The notes beneath the pieces are model-generated. The model did no database searches and had not been told where the DNA came from. It was given only the letters and a program-made list of their open reading frames with translations. Made by a program: the position numbers and the translations under genes. From Kineosporia corallincola (GTDB lineage: Bacteria; Actinomycetota; Actinomycetes; Actinomycetales; Kineosporiaceae), in contig NZ_JAHBAY010000001.1 of assembly GCF_018499875.1 (NCBI RefSeq), positions 806,001 through 870,000 of the forward strand: 64,000 nt of DNA. Direction: 5' to 3'. Positions 41,680 through 50,454 of the stretch are shown here, piece after piece. Position 1 is the stretch's first letter; every line of letters starts with the position of its first letter.

Positions 41680-42578
41680 CAGGCGGCCTTCCGGTTCGAG
41701 AGCAGGCGGAGCAGGCCGGCGACGACCGCGACCGAGAGCAGCATGAGGATCAGCACCACCATCGACATCGCGGCGCCGAGCGGCTCGTTCCGGAACTCGG
41801 TGAACAGGGTGACGATGAGATTGCCGACCAGTGGGTCCTTTCCGCCGCCGAGCAGCACCGGGATGACGAACACGCCGAGCGTGGGCACGAAGGTCAGCAT
41901 CACCGAGGAGCCGATACCCGAGGCGGAGAGCGGGATGTAGACGCGGCGGTGGGTCTGCCACCAGCCGGCCCCGAGGTCGGCGGCGGCCTCGCGCAGCGAC
42001 GGGTCGATCGAGCGCATCGCGGCGTAGATCGGGAACACCGCCACCGGCAGGAACGCGTAGAGCAGCGACATCACCACGGCGAACTGCGAGGGCACCAGCG
42101 AGCTCGCGTCGAAACCCAGTAGCCGGGCCAGCTTCACGTACGGCCCGCCCGAGCCCAGCAGGGTGATCCAGGCGAACGAGCGCACCAGGAAGTCGGTGAG
42201 GAAGGGGATGATCACCAGCATCAGCAGCACCGGCTGGCGGGAGGCCGGCCGGGTGGCGATGTAGAAGGCCACCGCGTATCCGACCACCAGGCAGACCACC
42301 GCGTTCAGCGCGGCCATGGCCAGGCTGTAGCCCATCGTCTTGGCGTACACCGGGTCGAGCAGCTTGGTGTAGTTGGCCCAGGTGAAACCGCCGACGTCGC
42401 CGCCGAGCAGCGGGTCGCTCAGGGCGAAGCTCTGCCGGGCGATGACCGCCATCGGCACGATGACCAGCAGGACGATCACCGCGACGGCGGGCAGCAACAT
42501 GAGGTACCCGAGCAGGGTGCCGCGGGCCGGTGCCCGTAGTGCCCGTCCTGCCTGTGCCGGTGCGGTGCTCGCGCTCAT
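41679..42578 (-). CDS. ABC permease (PotB-like), first gene of amine operon
   Basis: A 299-residue permease with six predicted helices, starting LLGYLMLLPAVAVIVLLVIVPMAVIARQSF, and an EAA loop IDPSLREAAADLGAGWWQTHRRVYIPLSASGI. It is the first gene of an eight-gene minus-strand operon (two permeases, binding protein, ATPase, nitrilase-like, RraA-like, BKACE-like, AsnC). The promoter must lie in 42579-42858, where I could not pick a convincing -35/-10 pair. Confidence 0.92.
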   Translation of the reverse strand: MSASTAPAQAGRALRAPARGTLLGYLMLLPAVAVIVLLVIVPMAVIARQSFALSDPLLGGDVGGFTWANYTKLLDPVYAKTMGYSLAMAALNAVVCLVVGYAVAFYIATRPASRQPVLLMLVIIPFLTDFLVRSFAWITLLGSGGPYVKLARLLGFDASSLVPSQFAVVMSLLYAFLPVAVFPIYAAMRSIDPSLREAAADLGAGWWQTHRRVYIPLSASGIGSSVMLTFVPTLGVFVIPVLLGGGKDPLVGNLIVTLFTEFRNEPLGAAMSMVVLILMLLSVAVVAGLLRLLSNRKAA

Positions 42579-42858
42579 CAGTGGATTCCCGTCCTTCCCC
42601 GTGTGTGGAGGTCCGTCCTTACGAGATGCCTAATCGTGCGTGAACGCGGAGACCTTCGGATATGGCCAGGGGCGTCGGAACCCGTCGTAGGTAGGTTTCT
42701 CATCAACGCATTTCGCAGGGTGGGCCAGGTCACTCTGCTCTGAAGGGCGTGCTGACCTGGGAGAACGTGCGCTGCGGGATTCGGGGGAGGGGTCGGCGGC
42801 GCGCCAGGTGCACCGGTGAAACGCCGAGATCATGAATGAATCGCCCTTTTTCGACCGC
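42579..42858 (-). other. Promoter region of amine-uptake operon
   Basis: No gene is supported here. The region separates the amine oxidase terminator from the first permease gene and should carry the operon promoter and any AsnC/Lrp-binding sites. I see no clear palindrome. Confidence 0.5.
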
Positions 42859-42909
42859 AAAACGCCGTACGGCCCGGATTCGTCGAGAACCCGGGCCGTA
42901 CGGCGTTTT
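42859..42909 (-). terminator. Terminator of the amine oxidase gene
   Basis: A perfect 19-bp stem (AAAACGCCGTACGGCCCGG and its complement) with a 13-base loop lies immediately after the amine oxidase stop and ends in TTTT on the minus strand. Confidence 0.88.
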
Positions 42910-42917
42910 CGAGGAGG

Positions 42918-44255
42918 TCAGACGGCGTCGGCCAGCATCCGCCCGATCCGGATCGCGCCGTCGACGTGCTGGAAACCGAGGCCGGCCACGTCAGACGTGC
43001 CGAACGAGACCGGGCCGACCGGCTCGCGCAGCGTGGCGCCGTAGCGGGTCAGGCCGCCGATGTCGAAGCTCGTGGCGTAGGCCCCCGCCGTCCACTCCTC
43101 GGCCATCCACTGGCTCTCGTAGTAGGCCACGGGTTCCAGGGCCTGCTCACCGTAGTAGGCGGAGAGCGAGGCCAGGATCTGCGCACGGCGTTCGCCGTCG
43201 GACAGCGCCAGCAGCCGGTCGGCGTTCTCGTCCGACACGAAACCGACCAGCGTGCCACGGGTCTCGTCGTGATTGGTGTTGTCGTAGGCCTCGTGCACCA
43301 CCTGGTAGGGGCTGAACGCGGTGCCGGACAGGCCGGCCTGCCGCCAGAACGGCGTGGCGTAGGTGATGTGCAGCTTGATCACCAGACCGAACGAGGTGTG
43401 CTGCCGGGCCTGCATCTGGATCGGGGGCAGGTTCGGGCTGAAGGCGATGCGTGACACCAGGGTCGGCGGCACGGCCACGATCACCTTCTTGGCCCGCCAC
43501 TGCCCGGTCGCGGTGGTGACGGTGGCCCCCTCGGCGTCGTGGGCGATCGAGGTGACCGGCGAACCCGTCACCACCCGGTCGCCGAGGGCGGCGGCCAGCA
43601 TCAGCGGAACCTGCTGGAGCCCACCGGCCACCCGCTTGTCCAGGATGAAGTCGGCGTCCACCAGGTTGCTGAAACTGCCCGCGCTGGCGGCCATCAGCAC
43701 GGCGGACAGGGCGGAGAAGGCGTGGGCGGGCTTGGTCAGCATGGCCGGGCCGATGTAGAGGGCGATGTTGTCGCGCGCCTCCTCGTCGTCCGTCTGCCCT
43801 TCGAGCCAGGCGGCGAACGAGACCTGGTCGAGCTCCGCGGCACCGGGCATGTCCCACGGGTTCAGCGGGTCCATCCGCGCGGCCAGGTCGTCGAGCACGG
43901 CGGTGAGCCGGTCCACCTCGGCCTCGGTGCGGGCGGAGACCGGGAACGAGGCACCGGAGAAGGTACGCCGGACGCCGTCGCGGCCGACGTAGACGCCCTC
44001 GCCCTCGCGGTAGCGGGAGAAGGTCTTCAGCCCGAGCTCGTCGATCGTCTCCAGCAGGGCGGACTGGTCGGGGGAGACCCACTGCCCGCCGAGCTCCAGC
44101 CGCACGCCGTCCACCGTGTCGGTCCACAGCCGGCCGCCGACGCGGTCGCGGGCCTCCAGCACCACCACGCTGCGCCCCGCCTTCACCAGGCGGGTGGCCG
44201 CGGTCAGGCCGGTGACACCGGCGCCCACCACTACGACGTCGACTTCGGACTTCAT
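42918..44255 (-). CDS. Flavin monoamine oxidase, putrescine-oxidase-like
   Basis: A 445-residue FAD amine oxidase. It has the dinucleotide motif VVVVGAGVTGLTAATRLVKAGRSVVVLEARDRVGGRLWT, then LELGGQWVSPDQ, and a C-terminal FAD-covering segment FGTSDVAGLGFQHVDGAIRIGRMLADAV. The overall sequence follows Rhodococcus-type putrescine oxidases, which turn putrescine into 4-aminobutanal, ammonia and hydrogen peroxide. GGGAG is seven bases before the chosen ATG; upstream codons are not conserved. Its place between a polyamine-type importer and gabT-gabD fits putrescine use through GABA. Confidence 0.9.
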   Translation of the reverse strand: MKSEVDVVVVGAGVTGLTAATRLVKAGRSVVVLEARDRVGGRLWTDTVDGVRLELGGQWVSPDQSALLETIDELGLKTFSRYREGEGVYVGRDGVRRTFSGASFPVSARTEAEVDRLTAVLDDLAARMDPLNPWDMPGAAELDQVSFAAWLEGQTDDEEARDNIALYIGPAMLTKPAHAFSALSAVLMAASAGSFSNLVDADFILDKRVAGGLQQVPLMLAAALGDRVVTGSPVTSIAHDAEGATVTTATGQWRAKKVIVAVPPTLVSRIAFSPNLPPIQMQARQHTSFGLVIKLHITYATPFWRQAGLSGTAFSPYQVVHEAYDNTNHDETRGTLVGFVSDENADRLLALSDGERRAQILASLSAYYGEQALEPVAYYESQWMAEEWTAGAYATSFDIGGLTRYGATLREPVGPVSFGTSDVAGLGFQHVDGAIRIGRMLADAV

Positions 44256-44355
44256 GATCGGGCTCCCAAGAGGTGCGTATATCGTCGTCATGAGTGTCAG
44301 CGACGCTCGAATCAGCGTCAAGTGCGGTTAACAACGACGAAATCAACAGCAAAAA

Positions 44356-45243
44356 TTATGGGACGACGCTGGATCCGTACTGCTCGGCGCAGAACGCGGC
44401 CAGCCGGCCGGCCAGCCCGGCCAGCGTGGGTTCGGCGTGATGACGGGGATCCCAGGCGGCATACAGATGGATGCGTACCGGCCCGCCCGGCCCGGTCAGC
44501 CCCAGCGGAGTGAGCCCGAACCGGGGGTCGTCCGACACCACCGCCACACCCCGGCCGGCCGCCGCGAGGGCCTGCGCCACCTGGGCGTTCGTGCAGTCGA
44601 TGGTCTCCCGGTAGCTCACCTGGGCGGCGGCCACCGCCTCGTCGAGCAACTGCCGGGGCCGGAAGTCCTCGGTGAGCAGCACCAGGGGGTGCCCGGCCAG
44701 CTCACCGACGTCCACCGTCGACCGCGTGGCCAGAGGGTGGGCCGCAGGCACCTGCGCCCAGACCGGCAGCACCGCGAGGGCCAGTGAGGCCAGGGGCCGG
44801 GCCGGTGGCCGGGTGACGATGGCCAGGTCGGCGCCGGAGTGCAGGGCCACGTCGGCGCCGCGCGGGTCGAGCTGCCGCACGAACGGCACCGGGTCGTCCG
44901 GGCGCAGCGTGGCCAGGAAGGGGGCCAGCACGTCGCTGAGCGTCGTGGTCGGCACGGCCAGGTGCACCTGGTCCAGGCGCCCGCCGGCGATGCTGGCCGC
45001 GGCCCGCCGCACCTCGTCCGCCTGCCGCAGCAGGTTCCGGGCCAGGGGCAGGAAATGTTCACCCGCCGGGGTCAGCCGCAGCCGGTGCCCCTGCCGCTCG
45101 AACAGCGGCAGGCCCAGGTCCTGCTCCAGCTGCCGTAGTTGTCGCGACAGCACCGGCTGGGTCACGTGCAGGCGCCCGGCGGCACGGGTGGCGGAGCCTG
45201 CGTCCACGGTCTCGACGAGATAGCGCAGCAGCCGCAGGTTCAT
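44356..45243 (-). CDS. LysR-family regulator
   Basis: A 295-residue LysR-type protein. The N-terminal HTH is MNLRLLRYLVETVDAGSATRAAGRLHVTQPVLSRQLRQLEQDLGLPLFERQGHRLRLTPAGE. The effector domain follows. It is divergent from gabT-gabD with 71 bases between starts, the usual set-up for a LysR activator of the neighbouring genes, and points toward the amine oxidase gene. The start codon chosen (ATG for MNLRLL) is 15 codons inside the longest frame. A CATGCT-N5-AGCATG palindrome overlaps it. Confidence 0.92.
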   Translation of the reverse strand: MNLRLLRYLVETVDAGSATRAAGRLHVTQPVLSRQLRQLEQDLGLPLFERQGHRLRLTPAGEHFLPLARNLLRQADEVRRAAASIAGGRLDQVHLAVPTTTLSDVLAPFLATLRPDDPVPFVRQLDPRGADVALHSGADLAIVTRPPARPLASLALAVLPVWAQVPAAHPLATRSTVDVGELAGHPLVLLTEDFRPRQLLDEAVAAAQVSYRETIDCTNAQVAQALAAAGRGVAVVSDDPRFGLTPLGLTGPGGPVRIHLYAAWDPRHHAEPTLAGLAGRLAAFCAEQYGSSVVP

Positions 45244-45257
45244 GCTCACGAAGCATG
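45241..45257. promoter_or_regulatory. Palindrome at the LysR start
   Basis: CATGCT-CACGA-AGCATG overlaps the LysR start codon in the divergent LysR/gabT region. It may be an autoregulatory LysR site; arms are only 6 bp. Confidence 0.35.
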
Positions 45258-45314
45258 AAGATAGTGCTGAACAGGTCTTGGACAACATGATGGACGACGT
45301 CGCACCCTCGACAC

Positions 45315-46628
45315 ATGCCCGAACTCGAACAGTCCCGCCTGCTGCGCACCGAGCTGCCTGGCCCCCGCTCGGCCGCCCTCATGCAGCGCAAGCAGGCCTT
45401 CGTCAGCCCCGGTGTGGGGACCACGATGCCGGTCTTCGCCGCCCGCGCGGCCGGCGGCATCGTCGAGGACGTCGACGGCAACCGGTTCATCGACCTCGGC
45501 TCGGGCATCGCGGTCACCACGGTCGGCAGCAGCGCGCCCCGCGTGGTCGAGGCGGTGCGGGCCCAGGTGGCCGAGTTCACCCACACCTGCTTCATGATCA
45601 CGCCGTACGAGTCCTACGTGGCGGTTGCCGAGGCGCTCGCCCGGCTGACCCCGGGCGACGGCGAAAAGCGTTCCGCCCTGTTCAATTCCGGGTCCGAGGC
45701 GGTGGAGAACGCGGTCAAGATCGCGCGCTCGTACACCGGCCGCGACGCCGTGGTGGTGTTTGATCATGCCTACCACGGCCGCACCAACCTGACCATGGCG
45801 ATGACCGCGAAGGTGGCACCCTACAAGCACGGGTTCGGCCCGTTCGCCGGAGAGGTGTACCGGGCGCCGATGTCGTACCCCTCGCGCGACGGCCTCTCCG
45901 GGCCCGAGGCCGCCCGGCGTGCGCTGTCGCAGATCGAGACCCAGGTCGGGGCCGGCAATCTCGCTGCCCTGGTGATCGAGCCGATCCAGGGCGAGGGCGG
46001 TTTCGTCGTCCCCGCACCGGGATTCCTGAAGGCCCTGGCCGACTGGTGCACCGCCAACGGCGTGGTGTTCGTGGCCGACGAGGTGCAGTCCGGATTCGGC
46101 CGCACCGGAACGATGTTCGCGGTGGAGCACGAAGACGTCGTGCCCGACCTGGTGGTGAGTGCCAAGGGCATCGCCGGCGGGCTCCCGCTGTCGGCCGTCA
46201 CCGGCCGGGCCGACATCATGGACGCCGTCCACACCGGTGGACTCGGCGGCACCTACGGGGGCAACCCGCTGGCCTGCGCCGCCGCGCTCGCCGTGATCGA
46301 GACGATCGAGAGGGACGGCCTGCTGGAGCGGGCCCGGCAGATCGAGACCCTGGTGCTCGGCCGGCTGAGCGCCCTGGACGACCCCCGGATCGGTGACGTG
46401 CGGGGCCGGGGCGCCATGCTGGCCGCCGAGTTCGTCCACCCGGCCACCGGTGAGCCCGACGCGGCGCTCGCCAAAGCCGTTGCCGCTCATGCGCACTCGC
46501 AGGGCGTGATCACCCTGACCTGCGGCACCTGGGGCAACGTGATCCGCTTCCTGCCGCCGCTGAGCATCTCCGACGAGCTGCTCACCGAGGGCCTCGACGT
46601 GATCGCCGCCGCGCTGAAGGAGAACTGA
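45315..46628 (+). CDS. gabT: 4-aminobutyrate aminotransferase
   Basis: A 437-residue class III PLP aminotransferase that moves the amino group of GABA to 2-oxoglutarate, giving succinate semialdehyde. Key features are NRFIDLGSGIAVTTVG, NSGSEAVENAVKIARSYTGR, YHGRTN, the PLP Asp in VVFVADEVQSGFGRTG and the Schiff-base Lys in VVSAKGIAGGLPLSAVTGR, then GGTYGGNPLACAAALAVI. All catalytic residues are present. It is followed three bases later by gabD. Confidence 0.95.
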   Translation: MPELEQSRLLRTELPGPRSAALMQRKQAFVSPGVGTTMPVFAARAAGGIVEDVDGNRFIDLGSGIAVTTVGSSAPRVVEAVRAQVAEFTHTCFMITPYESYVAVAEALARLTPGDGEKRSALFNSGSEAVENAVKIARSYTGRDAVVVFDHAYHGRTNLTMAMTAKVAPYKHGFGPFAGEVYRAPMSYPSRDGLSGPEAARRALSQIETQVGAGNLAALVIEPIQGEGGFVVPAPGFLKALADWCTANGVVFVADEVQSGFGRTGTMFAVEHEDVVPDLVVSAKGIAGGLPLSAVTGRADIMDAVHTGGLGGTYGGNPLACAAALAVIETIERDGLLERARQIETLVLGRLSALDDPRIGDVRGRGAMLAAEFVHPATGEPDAALAKAVAAHAHSQGVITLTCGTWGNVIRFLPPLSISDELLTEGLDVIAAALKEN

Positions 46629-46631
46629 GTC

Positions 46632-48050
46632 GTGAACGACGTACTGATCGACGGTAACTGGCTGGAGGGGGAGCGGGGCGAGTTCGACGTCGTCGACCCG
46701 GCCACGCTCGCCGTGGTCGCCCGGGTGTCCGACGCCGGCCCGGCCGACGCGGTGGCCGCCGTGGACGCCGCGGCCGCGGCCCTGCCGGCCTGGTCGGCCA
46801 CCGCCCCGCGGGCGCGGGCCGACCTGCTGATGCGGACCCGCGAGCTGATGCTGCGCGACACCGAGGAACTTGCCGCGCTGATCGCCTCGGAGAACGGCAA
46901 GTCGCTGGTGGACGCCCGGGGCGAGGTGGGTTACGCGGCCGAGTTCTTCCGCTGGTTCGCCGAGGAGGCCGTGCGCCCGCACGGCGACTTCGGTTCCTCA
47001 CCGGCCGGCGGCACCCGCACCGTGGTCACCCACCACCCGGTCGGCGTGGCGGCGCTGGTGACGCCGTGGAACTTCCCGGCCGCCATGGCCACCCGCAAGA
47101 TCGCCCCGGCCCTGGCCGCCGGCTGCACGGTGGTGCTCAAGCCCGCCGCCGAGACACCCCTGACCGCCTTGGCCGTGGCCCGGCTGATGCACGAGGCCGG
47201 AATCCCGTCCGGCGTGGTCAATGTCGTGCCCGGGCTGGACGGCCCGGCAATCGTGAAGGCCTGGACCGACGACCCGCGGGTGCGCAAGATCTCGTTCACC
47301 GGCTCGACGAACGTGGGGCGCCAGCTGCTGCGCCAGGCCTCGGACCGGGTGATGAACACGTCGATGGAACTCGGCGGCAACGCGCCGTTCGTGGTCACCG
47401 CCGACGCCGACCTGGACGCCGCGGTGGACGGTGCGATGATCGCCAAGTTCCGCAATGGTGGGCAGGCCTGCACCGCGGCCAACCGGTTCTACGTGCACGC
47501 CGACGTCGCCGCGGAATTCACCGCCAGGCTCGGCGCCCGGGTCGAGAAGCTGGTGGTCGGGCCGGCTTGCGAGGGCTCGGACATCGGCCCGCTGATCTCC
47601 GCGAAGGCGTTGGCCAACGTGACCCGCCTGGTCGAGTCGGCCCTGGTGACCGGCGCCCGGGTGGCGCACCGGGCCGCTCCGGCCACCGCGCCCGGGCACT
47701 TCTTCACCCCGGTCGTGCTGACCGGCGTGACGGCGGAGTCGGACGTGGTGCGCGAGGAGATCTTCGCGCCGGTCGCCCCGATCGTCACCTGGACCTCGGA
47801 GGCGGAGCTGCTGGCCCAGGTGAACGACACCGAATTCGGCCTGGCCGCCTACGTCTTCGCCGGTGACCTGGGTGCGGCGCTGAAGCTGGCCGAGCGGATC
47901 GAGGCCGGCATGGTCGGCATCAACCGCGGCCTGGTCTCGGACCCGTCCGCCCCGTTCGGCGGGTTCAAGCAGAGCGGCATCGGGCGCGAGGGAGCCCGCG
48001 CCGGGCTGGAGGAGTACACCGAGACCCAGTATTTCAGCGTGGCCTGGTAG
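46632..48050 (+). CDS. gabD: Succinate-semialdehyde dehydrogenase
   Basis: A 472-residue NAD(P)-dependent aldehyde dehydrogenase. It has the cofactor strand VTPWNFPAAMATRKIAPALAAGCTVVLKPA, the FTGSTNVGRQL loop, catalytic Glu in SMELGGNAPFVV and catalytic Cys in NGGQACTAANRFYVH. The C-terminus ends INRGLVSDPSAPFGGFKQSGIGREGARAGLEEYTETQY, close to GabD. It oxidises succinate semialdehyde to succinate and could also accept 4-aminobutanal. GTG start, four bases after gabT. Confidence 0.93.
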   Translation: MNDVLIDGNWLEGERGEFDVVDPATLAVVARVSDAGPADAVAAVDAAAAALPAWSATAPRARADLLMRTRELMLRDTEELAALIASENGKSLVDARGEVGYAAEFFRWFAEEAVRPHGDFGSSPAGGTRTVVTHHPVGVAALVTPWNFPAAMATRKIAPALAAGCTVVLKPAAETPLTALAVARLMHEAGIPSGVVNVVPGLDGPAIVKAWTDDPRVRKISFTGSTNVGRQLLRQASDRVMNTSMELGGNAPFVVTADADLDAAVDGAMIAKFRNGGQACTAANRFYVHADVAAEFTARLGARVEKLVVGPACEGSDIGPLISAKALANVTRLVESALVTGARVAHRAAPATAPGHFFTPVVLTGVTAESDVVREEIFAPVAPIVTWTSEAELLAQVNDTEFGLAAYVFAGDLGAALKLAERIEAGMVGINRGLVSDPSAPFGGFKQSGIGREGARAGLEEYTETQYFSVAW

Positions 48051-48118
48051 CGCCTGGCCGGACGTTCATCACGCCGCGCTGGAGGGCAGAGCCTGTGCGC
48101 GGGCTGTGGAATCGCCGA

Positions 48119-48937
48119 TCAGGTGACCGTCGTCTCACGCCACGGTGCCCAGTCCGGGTCGTGCCCGGGCCAGACCTCCACCCCCGGCTGCTGATCCAGC
48201 TCGTGCAGCCGCCGGATCGCGGTCAGAGCGTGCGGCTCGTCCTGGGGTCGCATGGTGGTGCCGCACGGCAGCGCCTGCTCGATGTTGCCGCGCAGGTCGG
48301 CCGCGTCGCAGGCGAGAACCACGGTGCGGGTGGGCAGCTCGATCCGGAACGACTGGTGGCCCGGGGTGTGGCCGCGGGTGTCCAGGGCGCTCACCCCCGG
48401 GGCCAGGGCGGTGTCGCCGTCGAGCAGCACCAGGTCGAGGTCCGGCCGCAGGAAGTCGCCGGGCACCGTGACCAGCGTGTCGCCGAGTTCCGGGATGGCC
48501 CGGGCGAACTCGTACTCGGCCCGCTGCATCAGCACCGGGGCGCTGATCAGGCGCAGGCCGCCGGTGTGGTCGAGGTGCACGTGCGAGATTCCGCAGCCCT
48601 TCAGGCCGGCCCAGTCCAGGCCGAGCGCCGCCACCTGGTCGGCCAGCGGGTCGCCGGGCGGCAGCAGGGCGGTGTAGCTCTCGTAGTTCAGGTATTCCGC
48701 GCGCCGGGCCGCATCGCGCACCACGTCCACGTTGAAACCGCTGTCGAACAACAGCCAGCCGTTCTCGAACACCACCGCGGCCACCGTCACCGGCTCCAGC
48801 AGGAACCGGGCCGGGTCGCCGCCGGGCACCGAGATCGGCTCCCGGATCGGCTCGTAGCCCACCACCATCGGATGCATCCGCAGCGGCCGGCCGGTCAGGC
48901 CGAGGCCCGAACCGGGCTGCCAGTCACGCACACTCAT
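48119..48937 (-). CDS. Metallo-beta-lactamase-fold hydrolase (lactonase-like)
   Basis: A 272-residue MBL-fold protein with the metal motif SHVHLDHTGGL, a later GHTPGHQSF and Asp in VLACDAADLRGN, and an end PGHDPDW. This resembles N-acyl-homoserine lactonases (AiiA/AttM group), which open lactone rings. It is the final gene of the peptide/nickel-type ABC operon: its ATG overlaps the ATPase stop by four bases. That setting suggests it processes the imported compound rather than a quorum signal; the substrate is unknown. Confidence 0.87.
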   Translation of the reverse strand: MSVRDWQPGSGLGLTGRPLRMHPMVVGYEPIREPISVPGGDPARFLLEPVTVAAVVFENGWLLFDSGFNVDVVRDAARRAEYLNYESYTALLPPGDPLADQVAALGLDWAGLKGCGISHVHLDHTGGLRLISAPVLMQRAEYEFARAIPELGDTLVTVPGDFLRPDLDLVLLDGDTALAPGVSALDTRGHTPGHQSFRIELPTRTVVLACDAADLRGNIEQALPCGTTMRPQDEPHALTAIRRLHELDQQPGVEVWPGHDPDWAPWRETTVT

Positions 48938-50454
48938 GAAGCCACCTCCAGACTCGGGGACGCCGCCAGCAGACTCCTGGTGTAGTCGTGCCGCGGCGCG
49001 TCGAACACCTCGCGCACGCCACCCTCCTCCACGATCCGGCCCTCCGTCATCACCGCGACCCGCCCGGCGATCCGCTTGGCCACCGCGAGGTCGTGGGTGA
49101 CCAGCAGCAGAGCCACACCGGTGGTGCGGCGCAGCTCGTCGAGCAGGTCCACGACCTGGGCGGCCAGGGTGGCGTCGAGTGCGCTCACCGGCTCGTCGCA
49201 CAGCAGCACGCGCGGCGAGGAGGCCAGGGCCCGGGCGATCGCGGCCCGCTGGCACTGGCCGCCGGACAGCCGTCCCGGACGTGCCCCGGCCAGTTCCGGG
49301 TCCAGCCCGACCCGCCGCAGCAGCTCGGCCACCCGGTGCCCGCGCTCCGCCCGGGGCAGCCGCTCGGCGATCTGCCGGCCGATCGGCATCCACGGCGTCA
49401 GCGAGGCCCGGGCGTCCTGAAAGATCAACTGGGGACGCGTGTCCGCCGGCACCCGCACCGAACCCGCGCTCGGCGTCTGGAGTCCGGCCGCGATCCGCAG
49501 CAGCGTGGACTTGCCGCTCCCGCTCTCGCCGACCAGCGCCACCGATTCCCCCTCGGCCAGGCTCAGATCCACGCCGTGCAGCACCCGCCGGGTCTGGCGC
49601 CGGCGGTGCGGCACCGGGAAGTCCTGGACGATGCCGGACATCCCCAGCACCTCGTTCGCCGTATCGAACGAGGCGTCCGGAACGCCGAACGGACCGGCGA
49701 TGTCCAGGCGCGATGCCAGGAGCCTGCGCGTGTAGGGGTGTTTCGGGGCGCCGAGTACGGCGGCTGCCGGGCCCTGTTCGCGGATCTGCCCGTCCGACAT
49801 CACCACGATCCGGTCGGCGATCTGCGCGGCCACCCCCAGGTCGTGGGTGATCAGCAGCACCGAGCAGCCGTGCTCGGCCCGCAACCGGGCGAACAGCGCC
49901 ACCACCCGGGCCTGCACGCTGACGTCGAGAGCCGTGGTCGGCTCGTCGGCCACGATCAGCGCCGGGGCCTCGCCGGTCGGGGTGGCGATCGCCCCGGCGA
50001 TGCTCACCCGTTGCCGCAGCCCGCCGGACAGCTGGTGCGGCCAGTAGTGAAACCGCTCGCCGGGCTCGGGAACTCCGCACTCCTCCAGCGCCGCCACCCC
50101 GCGCTCCGGGGTGGCGCCACGTTCGCACACCTGCGCCCCGGCCCGCATCGTCGGGTCGAGCGAGGTGAGCGGGTCCTGGAAGACGGCACCCAGCCGGTGC
50201 CGGCGCACCCGGTGCCGCTGCGCCCGCGACCCGGTCAGCATGTCCACGCCGTCCACCTCCACGGTGCCGCCGACCGAGGCGTGCGGAGCCGGGAGGCCGA
50301 GCAGGCAGCTGCCCAGAACGGTCTTGCCCGAGCCGGACTCGCCGACCAGGGCGACGATCTCGCCCGCGGTGATCTCCAGGTCGACCCCGTCCACGGCCCG
50401 CCGGCCGCCGAAATCGACCACCAGCCCGGACACCCGGGCCACGATGTGGGTCAT
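48934..50454 (-). CDS. Fused double ATPase of dipeptide/nickel-type ABC transporter
   Basis: A 506-residue protein carrying two nucleotide-binding domains, equivalent to DppD and DppF joined. Domain 1 has Walker A GESGSGKTV, signature HQLSGGLRQRVS and Walker B ALIVADEPTTALD; the oligopeptide-type HPYTRRLLAS segment follows. Domain 2 has GESGSGKST, RLSGGQCQRAAIARAL and VLLCDEPVSALD. All catalytic motifs are intact in both halves. The ATG overlaps the permease stop by four bases. A longer frame on this strand upstream is antisense noise. Confidence 0.93.
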   Translation of the reverse strand: MTHIVARVSGLVVDFGGRRAVDGVDLEITAGEIVALVGESGSGKTVLGSCLLGLPAPHASVGGTVEVDGVDMLTGSRAQRHRVRRHRLGAVFQDPLTSLDPTMRAGAQVCERGATPERGVAALEECGVPEPGERFHYWPHQLSGGLRQRVSIAGAIATPTGEAPALIVADEPTTALDVSVQARVVALFARLRAEHGCSVLLITHDLGVAAQIADRIVVMSDGQIREQGPAAAVLGAPKHPYTRRLLASRLDIAGPFGVPDASFDTANEVLGMSGIVQDFPVPHRRRQTRRVLHGVDLSLAEGESVALVGESGSGKSTLLRIAAGLQTPSAGSVRVPADTRPQLIFQDARASLTPWMPIGRQIAERLPRAERGHRVAELLRRVGLDPELAGARPGRLSGGQCQRAAIARALASSPRVLLCDEPVSALDATLAAQVVDLLDELRRTTGVALLLVTHDLAVAKRIAGRVAVMTEGRIVEEGGVREVFDAPRHDYTRSLLAASPSLEVAS

